In this document: positions 15,045-23,100 of the stretch, piece by piece | How the letters are laid out: each line of letters begins with the position of its first letter | Numbering within the stretch: position 1 is the first letter of the stretch | NCBI GenBank assembly: GCA_964618855.1 | Contig: CAZUCD010000014.1 | Coordinates: 1 to 37,545 of the forward strand | Length of the DNA stretch: 37,545 bases | Direction of reading: 5' to 3' | DNA from: CAZUCD01 sp964618855 | GTDB lineage: Bacteria; Sumerlaeota; Sumerlaeia; SLMS01; JANRJK01 | Made by a program: the position numbers and the translations under genes | The notes under the pieces: generated by a model | Told to the model about the DNA's origin: nothing | Seen by the model: only the letters and a program-made list of their open reading frames with translations | Database searches by the model: none

Positions 15045-17018
15045 ATGTACCTCGACTACTTCGGGTTCCAAAGCGAACCGTTCAACATCACGCCGGACAC
15101 ACGGTTCCTGTTCCTCTCGCGGCGGCACAAGGAGGCGCTGGCGGCGCTGCGCTACGGGATCGACCACCGCAAGGGGTTCATCGCGCTGACGGGGGAGGTG
15201 GGCTGCGGCAAGACGACGATCTGCCGCGCCCTGCTGAACTCCCTCGACCGGCAGAAGACACGGGTCGCGCTCGTCCTCAACCCGCAGGTGAGCGACCTCG
15301 AACTGCTGCAGACGATCAATGCCGAGTTCGGACTCCCCGCGGCCAGCAACTCCAAGCGCGAGCTCCTCGACTCCCTCAACCGGTTCCTGCTGGAGGAGTT
15401 CTCCAAGGGCCACAACTGCGCGCTGCTCATCGACGAGAGCCAGCGGCTCCCCTTCGAGGCACTCGAGCAGGTGCGGCTGATCAGCAACCTCGAGACGGAG
15501 ACGGCCAAGCTTATCCAGATCGCGCTCGTGGGGCAGCCGGAGCTCGCGGACGTGCTGCGGCGCCCGGACCTGGAGCAGCTCAGCCAGCGCATCATGGTGC
15601 GCTGCCACATCGAGCCGCTCGACCATGAGGAACTCGTCGAGTACATCCACCACCGCATCGAAGTCGCACAGCCGAAGACGGCGCCCGTGTTCCACAAGAA
15701 GGCGCTCCGGCGCATCTTCGAGTACTCGCGCGGAGTCCCGCGCAAGGTGAACGTCCTGTGCGACCGCGCCCTGCTCATGACCTTCGTCCGCGAGGAGGCC
15801 GAGGTCAGCGAGGAGATCGTTGCCGACGCAATCAAGGAAGTCAGGGGAATCGAGAGGGGACGGGAAGCGGGTGCCGAGGGCGGGGTCCCGGGGCCGGGGA
15901 CCGGGGGTCAGGGGGCGGAGGCCGTGCGCGAGGGGCCGGGGGCCGGAGGCCAGGCACCCGAGGGGAGTGGGGCAAGGCAAGGGGCCGGGAGTGGAGCGGT
16001 TTGGCCCGTCGTGGTGGGGCTCGTGCTGATGATCGTGGTAACTGTTAACTACGTTCGTGAACGAAGCGGGGGCGCGCAGGAGGTTGCTGTCGTGACTCCC
16101 ACGGCCACACCGGCGCCTTCGCCTTCTCCGCCTCCGCCGGCATCCCCATCCCCGACGCCGATGCCGACTCACGCCGCGACGCCGGAGCCGTCCCCCGCGC
16201 CGACCGCACTTCCGTCCCCAATCCCGACTCCCTCGTCGTCGCCTGTGCCGACACCGGCACCGACTCCGGTCCCATCGCCGGTGGCGACGCCGATGCCATC
16301 GCCGGAGCCGACCCCGACGCCGACTCCGATCCCGACTCCGCAGCCGGATCCGCCAAGCCCGAGCCCGACCCCCACCCCAGCCCCATCGTACTCGTGGGTG
16401 TATGACGATGCGGGGATCATGAGGAACTCGGACCGGGCGATGTCCTACCCGGCGAGCGTGCTGACGTGGCTCGCGCGCGAGGGTGGAACGCGGCTGCCCG
16501 AAGCGGAGCTGGCCCGCCTGCGCGCCGCCGATGCCACGGCCGTGGGGCGGATGCAGCTCGTCTCGGGCGCGCCGCCGCTGTACCTGCGCGAGGCGCGGCT
16601 CCCGCCCGCGCTCGAGTCCGTGCGCGAGGAGTGGCTCCCCGTGCTCCTGCAGCTCGACAACGATGCGCCGCATGGACCGTGGACGGTCATGGTCGCCTCG
16701 ACCGGAAGCCTCGTGACGCTGCTCGATCCCGCGCAGGGCCAGGTGATCGTCTCGCGCGCCGTGCTGGAGGAACACATGGGTGCCATCGTGGCGATCTACC
16801 GGGACGAGGATGCGATCACGGGCCTGGCCCCGGGGGACGAGGGGCCGCGTGCTTCCGCGCTGAACCTCCGCCTGCGCGCCCACGGGTTCGATGACGCCCC
16901 GAACGGGGATCGCTTCAACGACGGGACGGCGACCGCACTCAGGCGCGCACGCGAAGCTTGGAAGCTCCCCGCGGGGGACACCATCGACCCGGCCGTCGCA
17001 TTGCGGCTGCTCCAGTAG
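15045..17018 (+). CDS. ExeA/GspA-like AAA ATPase with TM, Pro-rich spacer and peptidoglycan-binding C-terminus
   Basis: A 657-aa multidomain protein. Residues 1 to about 265 are an ExeA-type AAA ATPase (MYLDYFGFQSEPFNITPD; Walker A GEVGCGKTT; Walker B ALLIDESQ; sensor region VGQPEL). A Gly/Ala/Glu-rich linker (about 266-318) is encoded by a heptanucleotide array. A membrane helix follows (about 319-338, PVVVGLVLMIVVTVNYV). Then comes a Pro/Thr/Ser spacer (about 350-450, dozens of PTP/PSP units) and a periplasmic part with C39-like and peptidoglycan-binding-like text (PLYLREARLPPALES, NDGTATALRRAREAWKLPAGDTIDPAVALRLL). In Aeromonas, ExeA works with ExeB in placing the type II secretin through the peptidoglycan; here no exeB or secretin is adjacent. 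ATG 15045 gives the standard family start. A GT39-like gene follows after 55 bp. Confidence 0.92.
   Translation: MYLDYFGFQSEPFNITPDTRFLFLSRRHKEALAALRYGIDHRKGFIALTGEVGCGKTTICRALLNSLDRQKTRVALVLNPQVSDLELLQTINAEFGLPAASNSKRELLDSLNRFLLEEFSKGHNCALLIDESQRLPFEALEQVRLISNLETETAKLIQIALVGQPELADVLRRPDLEQLSQRIMVRCHIEPLDHEELVEYIHHRIEVAQPKTAPVFHKKALRRIFEYSRGVPRKVNVLCDRALLMTFVREEAEVSEEIVADAIKEVRGIERGREAGAEGGVPGPGTGGQGAEAVREGPGAGGQAPEGSGARQGAGSGAVWPVVVGLVLMIVVTVNYVRERSGGAQEVAVVTPTATPAPSPSPPPPASPSPTPMPTHAATPEPSPAPTALPSPIPTPSSSPVPTPAPTPVPSPVATPMPSPEPTPTPTPIPTPQPDPPSPSPTPTPAPSYSWVYDDAGIMRNSDRAMSYPASVLTWLAREGGTRLPEAELARLRAADATAVGRMQLVSGAPPLYLREARLPPALESVREEWLPVLLQLDNDAPHGPWTVMVASTGSLVTLLDPAQGQVIVSRAVLEEHMGAIVAIYRDEDAITGLAPGDEGPRASALNLRLRAHGFDDAPNGDRFNDGTATALRRAREAWKLPAGDTIDPAVALRLLQ
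15840..15968. repeat. Heptanucleotide array H6 inside the exeA-like coding region
   Basis: On the plus strand a run of 7-mers (GGGGTCC, CGGGGCC, GGGGACC, GGGGGTC, AGGGGGC, GGAGGCC and, further on, GGGGGCC, GGAGGCC) like those in the intergenic arrays. Because 7 is not a multiple of 3, the encoded residues change from unit to unit, giving a Gly/Pro/Ala/Glu-rich linker between the ATPase and the membrane helix. Confidence 0.62.
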
Positions 17019-17073
17019 CCGCGACGACGGACGCCGTGAGCGGCCGCATGTCCTGTGAACCACGGGGTATCCT

Positions 17074-18864
17074 GTGACGGAGCATCAACGGCGCGTCCCC
17101 GCCGAGGTTGTGGTCGCGCTGCTCGCGTCGGTGCTGTGGCTCGCGCTCGCGTGGAATGGTGCGCGCCGCCTCGGCCCGGTTGTGGACGAGCCCCCGCACA
17201 TCGCCGCCGGATACGCCGTCGCGCGCCATGGGGACTACCGCATGAACCCCGAGCACCCGATGCTGTTCAAGGTGCTCGCGGTCCTTCCCATGCTCGCGCT
17301 TCAGCCCCCGGATGTCCCGCTCACGAGGGACGGGCGGGAGCTGTCATTCTGGGCGGACGGTGACCAGTGGCGGTTCGGGCACTTCCTGCTGGAGACGGGA
17401 ACCCGGGACCCTGCCGGTGCGCTTGCGGCGGCGCGGATCGTCCCGATCCTCACGGGTCTGGCGGGAGGATGGCTTGCATTCGCGTGGGGGAGGAGGCTTT
17501 CCGGTGCGCGGGCGGGGCTCCTCGCGATGCTGTTCCTGCTCTTCTACCCGGAGTACCTCGGCCATGCGCGCTACGTGACACTGGACGTGCCGACGCTTGT
17601 GGCCTGCGCGGGATTGTGCCACCTCGCTTTGCCCGCGCACGCCGGTGGAGCCGCGCGGCGGGCGTCATGGTGCGTGTTCGCTGCGGTGCTGGCACTGGTA
17701 AAGCTCCCCGTGGCGATCTTCGCTGCCGTGACGGCTGTTGTCGCAGGAGCCTTGTTGCGCCCCGAGGGCGACTCCAAGGGGAGGATGGCCGCGAGGCTGG
17801 CGGGCACCGTCGCCGTGCTCGCCGTGATGGGTGTCGTGGCCCAGTGGGCGATGGCGGGATTCCGATTCGAACTCACCTCCCCTTCGACCCCGGCGCTGGC
17901 GGTGCCGAACACGTACGCGACGCCCTCGCCGCACCCTGGCGGCGCCGTGGGATGGTTGACGGAGTTTGCGGCGGAGCATCGCCTGCTCCCCCAGGCCGCA
18001 CTGGCAACGCTCAACCACACGACCGCCTTCGAGGGAAGGATGCAGTTCCTCCTCGGTGAGTGGCGGCGCCTCGGTTGGTGGCAGTACTTCGCGGTGACGG
18101 CTGGGTTGAAGACGCCGCTGCCGATGCTCGCGGGTGCCGTGCTCGGGCTGGCGTGGCTGGTCCGCACGTGGCGCGCGAAGGAGGCGGGTGCGAGGACGGC
18201 GGCGCTGCTTGTCGCACCTTTTGCCGTGCTGCTGGCGCTTACCGTGCTCAGCCGCGTCAGCATCGGACATCGCCACGTCCTGTTCGCCTACTTTCCCGTG
18301 TGCGTGCTGATGGGTTGCGCGGGGGCGGAGTTGTCCGCCCGTGCGGGGGATGGAATCCACCGCGCTGCACGGATGGCTCCTGCTGCGCTGGCGGCATGGC
18401 TCGTCATCCTGTGCATCCACTGGCACCCGTTCCAGGCAACGTACTTCAACGCGCTCGCAGGAGGCACGGAGCTGCGCGGCTCGCTGTTCCTCGCGGACAG
18501 CAACATCGACTGGGGGGAGGGCCTGCCCGAGACGGCGCGGGAACTGGAGGCGCGGACTGGGTCGCGGAAGTGCAACCTTGCGGCGTTCGGAGTCGGGGCG
18601 CCGCGGGCGTGGGGGCTGGGCGAGTTCCGGTTCATACTCCCTGCATATCCGCACGCGCACTTCGTGGAGCCGGCGCAGGCCCCGGACCCGGCGCTGCCGA
18701 CGCTCGTCAGCCTCAACGCACTTTTCGCGGTGCGGCAGGTGTATCCGGGATTCTACGACCAAGAGCCGGAGCACGTTCTCGGGCCGTATGTGATCTTTGG
18801 GCCCCTCGGGGTCCCGGCCGAGGACGTGCCCTCGATCGAGGCCGTCACGCAGGGCATCAGGTGA
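17074..18864 (+). CDS. GT39-type polytopic membrane glycosyltransferase (PMT/ArnT superfamily)
   Basis: A 596-aa integral membrane protein with about ten hydrophobic helices. The N-terminal layout (first helix, then GPVVDEPPHIAAGYAVARHG with an acidic DE pair in the first periplasmic loop, then PEHPMLFK) is that of polyprenyl-phosphate-sugar-dependent GT-C glycosyltransferases such as ArnT and Dol-P-Man protein mannosyltransferases. The late LADSNIDWGEGLPE motif is common in this bacterial subgroup. It would transfer a sugar from a lipid carrier to a lipid or protein acceptor on the periplasmic face. The start is GTG at 17074, with GGGG about 8 nt upstream. The gene lies 55 bp downstream of the exeA-like gene, so they may be co-transcribed. 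It converges with the radical SAM gene with only 18 bp between the stops. Confidence 0.87.
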   Translation: MTEHQRRVPAEVVVALLASVLWLALAWNGARRLGPVVDEPPHIAAGYAVARHGDYRMNPEHPMLFKVLAVLPMLALQPPDVPLTRDGRELSFWADGDQWRFGHFLLETGTRDPAGALAAARIVPILTGLAGGWLAFAWGRRLSGARAGLLAMLFLLFYPEYLGHARYVTLDVPTLVACAGLCHLALPAHAGGAARRASWCVFAAVLALVKLPVAIFAAVTAVVAGALLRPEGDSKGRMAARLAGTVAVLAVMGVVAQWAMAGFRFELTSPSTPALAVPNTYATPSPHPGGAVGWLTEFAAEHRLLPQAALATLNHTTAFEGRMQFLLGEWRRLGWWQYFAVTAGLKTPLPMLAGAVLGLAWLVRTWRAKEAGARTAALLVAPFAVLLALTVLSRVSIGHRHVLFAYFPVCVLMGCAGAELSARAGDGIHRAARMAPAALAAWLVILCIHWHPFQATYFNALAGGTELRGSLFLADSNIDWGEGLPETARELEARTGSRKCNLAAFGVGAPRAWGLGEFRFILPAYPHAHFVEPAQAPDPALPTLVSLNALFAVRQVYPGFYDQEPEHVLGPYVIFGPLGVPAEDVPSIEAVTQGIR

Positions 18865-18882
18865 CCCTGGTTCTGAGGCGCG

Positions 18883-20283
18883 CTAGCCCCCGAAGACGAG
18901 CTGCCTTGCCTGCGACGCGCCTGCGCGCACGTAGTTCGCGAACTCCCTGGCCGAACCGACGCCGCGAAGCGTCCTCCAGATGAACCCCGGGCGCATGTAG
19001 AACTCGCGCAGGGCCTCGGTGCGCAGCTCTGCGAGGCGCTCCAGCGTGATGTGCTTGGTCGGCATGCAGGGCAGGCCGTAGGCCTCCTTCGGCACGACGC
19101 CGGCTGGGAGGAGCCCGAGTTCCACGACTTCCTTGTGGAGCGCCGTTCCGGGGAACGGATAGGGGTAGAAGATCTCGAGGAACTCCGGGTCGAGCTCCTT
19201 GGCGAAGGCGAGGTCGCTGCGCAGGATGGACTCGTCGTCGTCGGGCAGGCCGTAGAGCAGGTACATGCTTCGGCGGATGCCGGCCTCGCGTGTGATGCGC
19301 ATGGCCCGGCGGGCGGCGTCGACGTTGGCCTTCTTGTTGATGCGCTCGAGGGAGGCGTTGTCCCCCTTTTCCACGCCGAAGGCGATCAGCCAGCACCCGG
19401 CCCTGCGCATCCACTTCAGGGCCTCCTCGTTCACGGTGTCCACGCGCGAGTTGCTCGCCCACTGGATGTCGAGCTTGTTGTCGAGGATCGCCTCGCACAG
19501 CCTGATCACCCAAGCCTTGTTCTGCGTGAAGAGGTCGCTGCGGAAGAGGAAGTTGCGGATGTTGTGCCTCTCGACGCACTCGCGGATCTCGGCGATGACG
19601 TTCTCGACTGAGCGGTAGCGGTTCTTCAGGCCGCTGGCCTGGTTGGCGAGGCAGTAGGTGCACGAGAACGGGCAGCCGCGGTTGGTGACGAGCGTGGTCT
19701 GCATCTCCCCCGTGTCGGGGCGGATGTAGAGCGCGTTGTTCGTGAGGTGGCGCGCGGGGAAGGGTATGTCGTCGAGGTTGTCGGGAAGCTTGCGCGCCGG
19801 GTTGCGGACGATGCGCTCGCCGTCGCGCCAGGTCAGGCCGCTGACCTCGGCTATGGGCCTTCCCTCGGCGAGTTCAAGGCAGGTCATCTCGTACTCGCCG
19901 CGCAGGACGACGTCGAGGCCTGCGCACTTCTCCATCGCATCCATGTCGAGCGTGTTGAAGTGGGCTCCCTTGGCGATGACGCGCATCGCCGGGTCCACCT
20001 TCTTCGCGAGGCCGGCCACCCGGAGGTCGTCCTCGATGGAGGGGGTCGTGATGCTCATGAGGAGCGTCTGGGGCCGGAACTCGCGGAGGTCGCGTTCGAG
20101 GCTGGCCCACTCGAGGTCCTCGCCGGGATAGTCGACGAGGCGTGCCTCGTGGCCGGCGCGCTCGTAGGCCGCCGCCACGTACATCAGGTCGATCGGCGGG
20201 CGCAGGGCGACGGCCCCCTGTTCTGCCTGGGGGGGGGTGTCCGGGGGCCCGGGGGGCGGCGGGAATGCTCCCGTCCCGCGCAC
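18883..20283 (-). CDS. Radical SAM protein with N-terminal B12-binding-like domain
   Basis: A 466-aa protein of the BchE/elongator-like radical SAM group. The N-terminal part (about 30-190) resembles a Rossmann-like cobalamin-binding domain (RPPIDLMYVAAAYERAGHEARLVDYPG), but the DxHxxG cobalamin motif is not present. The radical SAM core begins with CPFSCTYC (C204, C208, C211), followed by RYRSVENVIAEI, FRSDLFTQNKAWV, GVEKGDNASLERINKK and the PYPFPGTALHK strand. It probably modifies a lipid or small molecule; the substrate is unknown. The start is uncertain: GTG 20283 is the first start after an in-frame TGA 12 nt upstream, there is no Shine-Dalgarno, and a run of nine G at 20229-20237 lies within the first codons. 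A sequencing indel there could hide the true N-terminus, which seems short of its first beta strand. Confidence 0.88.
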   Translation of the reverse strand: MRGTGAFPPPPGPPDTPPQAEQGAVALRPPIDLMYVAAAYERAGHEARLVDYPGEDLEWASLERDLREFRPQTLLMSITTPSIEDDLRVAGLAKKVDPAMRVIAKGAHFNTLDMDAMEKCAGLDVVLRGEYEMTCLELAEGRPIAEVSGLTWRDGERIVRNPARKLPDNLDDIPFPARHLTNNALYIRPDTGEMQTTLVTNRGCPFSCTYCLANQASGLKNRYRSVENVIAEIRECVERHNIRNFLFRSDLFTQNKAWVIRLCEAILDNKLDIQWASNSRVDTVNEEALKWMRRAGCWLIAFGVEKGDNASLERINKKANVDAARRAMRITREAGIRRSMYLLYGLPDDDESILRSDLAFAKELDPEFLEIFYPYPFPGTALHKEVVELGLLPAGVVPKEAYGLPCMPTKHITLERLAELRTEALREFYMRPGFIWRTLRGVGSAREFANYVRAGASQARQLVFGG

Positions 20284-20308
20284 GCATCGTTGCGATCACG
20301 CGGGGCCG

Positions 20309-20316
20309 CGTCAAGC
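20309..20316 (-). promoter_or_regulatory. Candidate -35 element (GCTTGACG) for the radical SAM gene
   Basis: On the minus strand GCTTGACG lies 26 nt before the GTG at 20283. With a normal spacer the -10 region would fall at about 20286-20292 (CAACGAT), so transcription would begin almost at the start codon and the message would be leaderless. This fits the missing Shine-Dalgarno but is speculative. Confidence 0.25.
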
Positions 20317-20348
20317 GGGGCGCGCGGTCTCCCGGGAGGTGTCCGCAG

Positions 20349-20378
20349 TTGACAAGCCGCCTGCCTCCCCCTTGTGCT
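20349..20378 (+). promoter_or_regulatory. Candidate promoter for the beta-helix gene
   Basis: A consensus -35 TTGACA at 20349-20354 is followed after 18 bp by TGTGCT (20373-20378), a weak -10. It lies about 36 nt upstream of the ATG at 20414, inside the divergent control region. Confidence 0.3.
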
Positions 20379-20413
20379 TGCGGGGTCCACTCCCCACGTC
20401 GACTGGAGGTCCC

Positions 20414-21811
20414 ATGCCCGCGCATGGCCGTTTTTCCCTGATGGGTGCTTTCGCACTGGCTGCGGCGCTGGCGCTGCCTGCGGCCGGCGCCGCGGGGGAC
20501 ATCCACTCACCGCCGGGCCCTCCGGGACCCACGATGAAGACGCTGGCGGAGGTGCAGCCACGCTCCATCATCGATTCGCTGCCTTACACGATCACGGAGT
20601 CAGGCTCGTACTATCTCGTGTCCAACTTGACCGGGGTGTCGGGTTCGCCGGGGATCATCGTGGACGCCCAGAACGTCACGATCGACCTGTCCGGCTTCAC
20701 GTTGGAGGGGGTGCCGGGATCGAAGGCGGGGATCGTGAGTGTGAACTCGCCGGAGTCGAGCGGGGGCTTCGGCGTCGTGACGCAGCAGGGGGCGTCGCCG
20801 TCGAACCGGTCGATCACGATCCTGAACGGCACGCTCAAGGACTGGGGCAAGGAGGGGGCGCGCTTCGAGAACGACACGGCGGGGCGGGCGGAGGGCTGCA
20901 CCTTCCTGGACAATGGGCGCGACGGCGTCTACTTCGGCGCGGGGGCCATCGTGGCCAACTGTCTGGCGCGCGGGAACAACAAGGAGGGCAACGGCGCGGG
21001 CATCCATGTGGGCGAGGGTTCGGTCGTGCGCGGGTGCACGACGGCGGGAAACGTGGCCCTCGTGCAGGGCGGCGCGTGCGGAATCTCCTCGGGCGGCGGA
21101 TCCGTGATCGCGGACAACACGTGCTTTGGGCAGCGTGGCGCCGGGACCTGGGGGGGCGCCGACGGCATCATCGTGATCGGCAACTTCGCGCTGATCCGCG
21201 GCAACACGTGCTACGGCAACTATGGGTCGGGGACGGGCTACGGTCGCGGCATCAACGCCCCGGGGACGGACCACAACGTGATCGGCAACGTGTGCCACGG
21301 CAACAGCGGCGGCTCGAACAGCGGCCAGTCCGCGGGCATTGTCGTTGGAGACCGCGGCCGCGTGGAGGGCAATTCCTGCACGGAGAACGTCTCCTCCGGG
21401 ACGGATGGGAACGCGTTCGGGATAGTCGCCGGTGCCGCGAGCCAGGTGCTGAACAACAACTGCGCGCGCAACTGGAGCACGGGGACGGGCATCTCCGTGG
21501 GGGTCAGCGTCGGCGCACGCTCACGGGTGGTGGGCAACCATGCGACGGAGCATGGGGTGCTCTTCGGCCAGGAACGCGGCCAAACCGGGGACCGGGGATA
21601 CGGGATCCGGGCGAAGGGTTCCGATTCCACCGGCGTCGTGGTGCTGGACAACTCCACGTCCGGAAACAGCGCGGCGGGAATCCTGTTCGAGAACACGCTG
21701 GATGGGACGCTGCACTTCTATGCGCGGAACGTCCTCAACGAATCTCGCACGATCGAGGAGTTCGTCACCAACCTCCCCGGCGCCGGAGCGAACGAGAACC
21801 TGACGTTCTGA
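20414..21811 (+). CDS. Secreted right-handed parallel beta-helix protein
   Basis: A 465-aa exported protein. ATG 20414 is preceded by GGAGGT and opens a signal peptide (core GAFALAAALALPAAGAA). Then comes a proline-rich start PPGPPGPTMKTLAEVQPRSI and the motif SLPYTITESGSYYLVSNLTG, followed by about twelve irregular 20-30 residue turns rich in Gly and Asn with ladders such as VIADNTCFG, LIRGNTCYG, VIGNVCHG, VEGNSCTEN and VLNNNCARN. This is the pectate-lyase-like/NosD-like beta-helix pattern. Cysteines recur at the same place in the turns and may form a stacked ladder. Such proteins bind or cleave polysaccharide, or act as surface adhesins; no catalytic set is evident. It is transcribed divergently from the radical SAM gene. 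Rsm22 starts 43 bp after its stop. Confidence 0.9.
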   Translation: MPAHGRFSLMGAFALAAALALPAAGAAGDIHSPPGPPGPTMKTLAEVQPRSIIDSLPYTITESGSYYLVSNLTGVSGSPGIIVDAQNVTIDLSGFTLEGVPGSKAGIVSVNSPESSGGFGVVTQQGASPSNRSITILNGTLKDWGKEGARFENDTAGRAEGCTFLDNGRDGVYFGAGAIVANCLARGNNKEGNGAGIHVGEGSVVRGCTTAGNVALVQGGACGISSGGGSVIADNTCFGQRGAGTWGGADGIIVIGNFALIRGNTCYGNYGSGTGYGRGINAPGTDHNVIGNVCHGNSGGSNSGQSAGIVVGDRGRVEGNSCTENVSSGTDGNAFGIVAGAASQVLNNNCARNWSTGTGISVGVSVGARSRVVGNHATEHGVLFGQERGQTGDRGYGIRAKGSDSTGVVVLDNSTSGNSAAGILFENTLDGTLHFYARNVLNESRTIEEFVTNLPGAGANENLTF

Positions 21812-21854
21812 GCCGATCCATCCGCGCGGCTTTTGGAACGCATGCCCTGGAGCC

Positions 21855-22814
21855 ATGACCTTGAACCTGCCTGAGGGCCTGCGGGCTGCCGTCGAGGAGA
21901 TTGCCTCGCGCCATTCCATCTCGAGCCTGGCGGAGACGGCCGAGAACCTCTCCGCGAAGTACCGGCGGGGAGAGAGGGGCAGGGCGGAGTCGTGGCAGGC
22001 TGCGTATGCGGCCGTTCGACTGCCTGCCACGTACGCGGCGATTGCCGCGGCGCTGGGGCGCCTTGCGGATGCATGCCCCGACGCGCAGCCAGCGACCATG
22101 CTTGACATTGGCACGGGACCGGGAACCGCCGTTTGGGCGGCAAAGGAGGCTTTCCCGGAACTCGCGCGCGCCGAAGCGTTCGACCGCGACGACGGCATGG
22201 TCGAGCTCGCGGGGGCCTTGGCCGACAATGGGGGACTCGCCTGCGCAGTGGAATGGCATCGGGCGGATGCCTCGACGGAGGACACGCTGCCCGCGGCGGA
22301 CCTGGTGGTGGCGGCCTATGTGCTCAACGAGATGCCAGCGGCATCGCGCGAACGCCTGGTCGAACGGGCCTGGGAGGCGTGCCGGGGGTGGATGCTCATT
22401 GTGGAACCAGGCACGCCCGAGGCCTTCAAAGCCCTGCTGCGGACGCGTTCGCGGCTGGTGGAGCTCGGGGCGCACGTGGCGGCGCCCTGTCCCCACGGGG
22501 CGAAGTGCCCCATGGCGGCGGGATCATCGTGGTGCCACTTCAGCCAGAGGCTCGCGCGGTCGCGGACGCATAGGCTGGCCAAACGTGCCTCCCTGGGCTT
22601 TGAGGACGAGAAGTACTCCTACCTGGCCGTGGCCCGGGCGGCGCCTCCGCTGCCCCGCCCAGCCCGAATCGTGGCTCAGCCCCGCATCGGCAAGGGTGAT
22701 GCAAAGCTCGACCTTTGCACCGAGGGGGGACTCACTGTGCGAACGGTGCAGAAGCGGGACGGAAAGTGGAAGAGCGCGCGCAAGGCCGACTGGGGGGATA
22801 CATTCGGGGAGTAG
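21855..22814 (+). CDS. Rsm22-family ribosomal small-subunit methyltransferase-like protein
   Basis: A 319-aa protein of the Rsm22/METTL17 family, which works in small-subunit assembly. The SAM-binding fold is seen as MLDIGTGPGTAVWAA (about residues 82-96), with the acidic loop AEAFDRDDGM and motif VVAAYVLNEMP. The family-specific C-terminal part has APCPHGAKCPM and WCHFSQR followed by DLCTEGG. Four cysteines (C212, C218, C227, C288) match the positions of the proposed Fe-S ligands in the eukaryotic mitochondrial homologue. The ATG at 21855 has GGAG just 2 nt upstream, which is close. The gene comes before infC-rpmI-rplT, so the neighbourhood is one of ribosome biogenesis. Confidence 0.9.
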   Translation: MTLNLPEGLRAAVEEIASRHSISSLAETAENLSAKYRRGERGRAESWQAAYAAVRLPATYAAIAAALGRLADACPDAQPATMLDIGTGPGTAVWAAKEAFPELARAEAFDRDDGMVELAGALADNGGLACAVEWHRADASTEDTLPAADLVVAAYVLNEMPAASRERLVERAWEACRGWMLIVEPGTPEAFKALLRTRSRLVELGAHVAAPCPHGAKCPMAAGSSWCHFSQRLARSRTHRLAKRASLGFEDEKYSYLAVARAAPPLPRPARIVAQPRIGKGDAKLDLCTEGGLTVRTVQKRDGKWKSARKADWGDTFGE

Positions 22815-22841
22815 GGGGGGCGGTAGAGCAGCGGTTCATGC

Positions 22842-22847
22842 TTGACG
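22842..22847 (+). promoter_or_regulatory. Candidate -35 element (TGCTTGACG) of the infC operon
   Basis: The second copy of TGCTTGACG, with TTGACG at 22842-22847, lies about 254 nt upstream of the infC start. This would leave a leader of about 220 nt. No clear -10 is visible. Confidence 0.28.
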
Positions 22848-23066
22848 CGCTCGGGGGGGATCGCGTTGGCTCCCCGGGCCTGTCGATGAGGCAGGACAAG
22901 CAGAAGCCCTCCGCTTCTCACCCGTCGGAGCCCCCTTGGGGGGTATTTGCCGGGTCTCTTCGCCAGCAGAGCTTCCCGGGCGTGCGTTTGCCGCGACGGG
23001 CATGTTTCCGCGAAAGTCGAAGATGGTGGCGGGGGTCGCTGCGAAGCGCAGCGCGCCCTGGAATTT

Positions 23067-23100
23067 GCCTTGGGAGCGGCGCCCAAAAGGAGGCAGGCCC
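23067..23100 (+). promoter_or_regulatory. infC translation-initiation region: strong SD partly in a hairpin
   Basis: AAAAGGAGG (23085-23093) lies 7 nt before the ATC start at 23101. CCTTGGG (23068-23074) can pair with CCCAA and, after a two-base bulge, GG (23082-23090), loop AGCGGCG. This takes in the left part of the Shine-Dalgarno. The arrangement looks like a translational control point for IF-3; the pairing is by eye and the regulation is inferred. Confidence 0.55.

Noticed and set aside
16096..16392. Pro/Thr-rich coding repeat in the exeA-like gene as a separate repeat family
   Set aside because: The CCG/ACG/CCC-type codons encode an ordinary PTP/PSP periplasmic spacer in one constant frame, unlike the 7-nt arrays, so it was not counted with them.
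14241..17063. Very long minus-strand open frame (940 codons) opposite the exeA-like gene
   Set aside because: It is antisense to well-recognised genes, crosses hpf and the Pro-rich exeA spacer, and reads as Arg/His/Gly low complexity. It is a byproduct of high GC at third positions.
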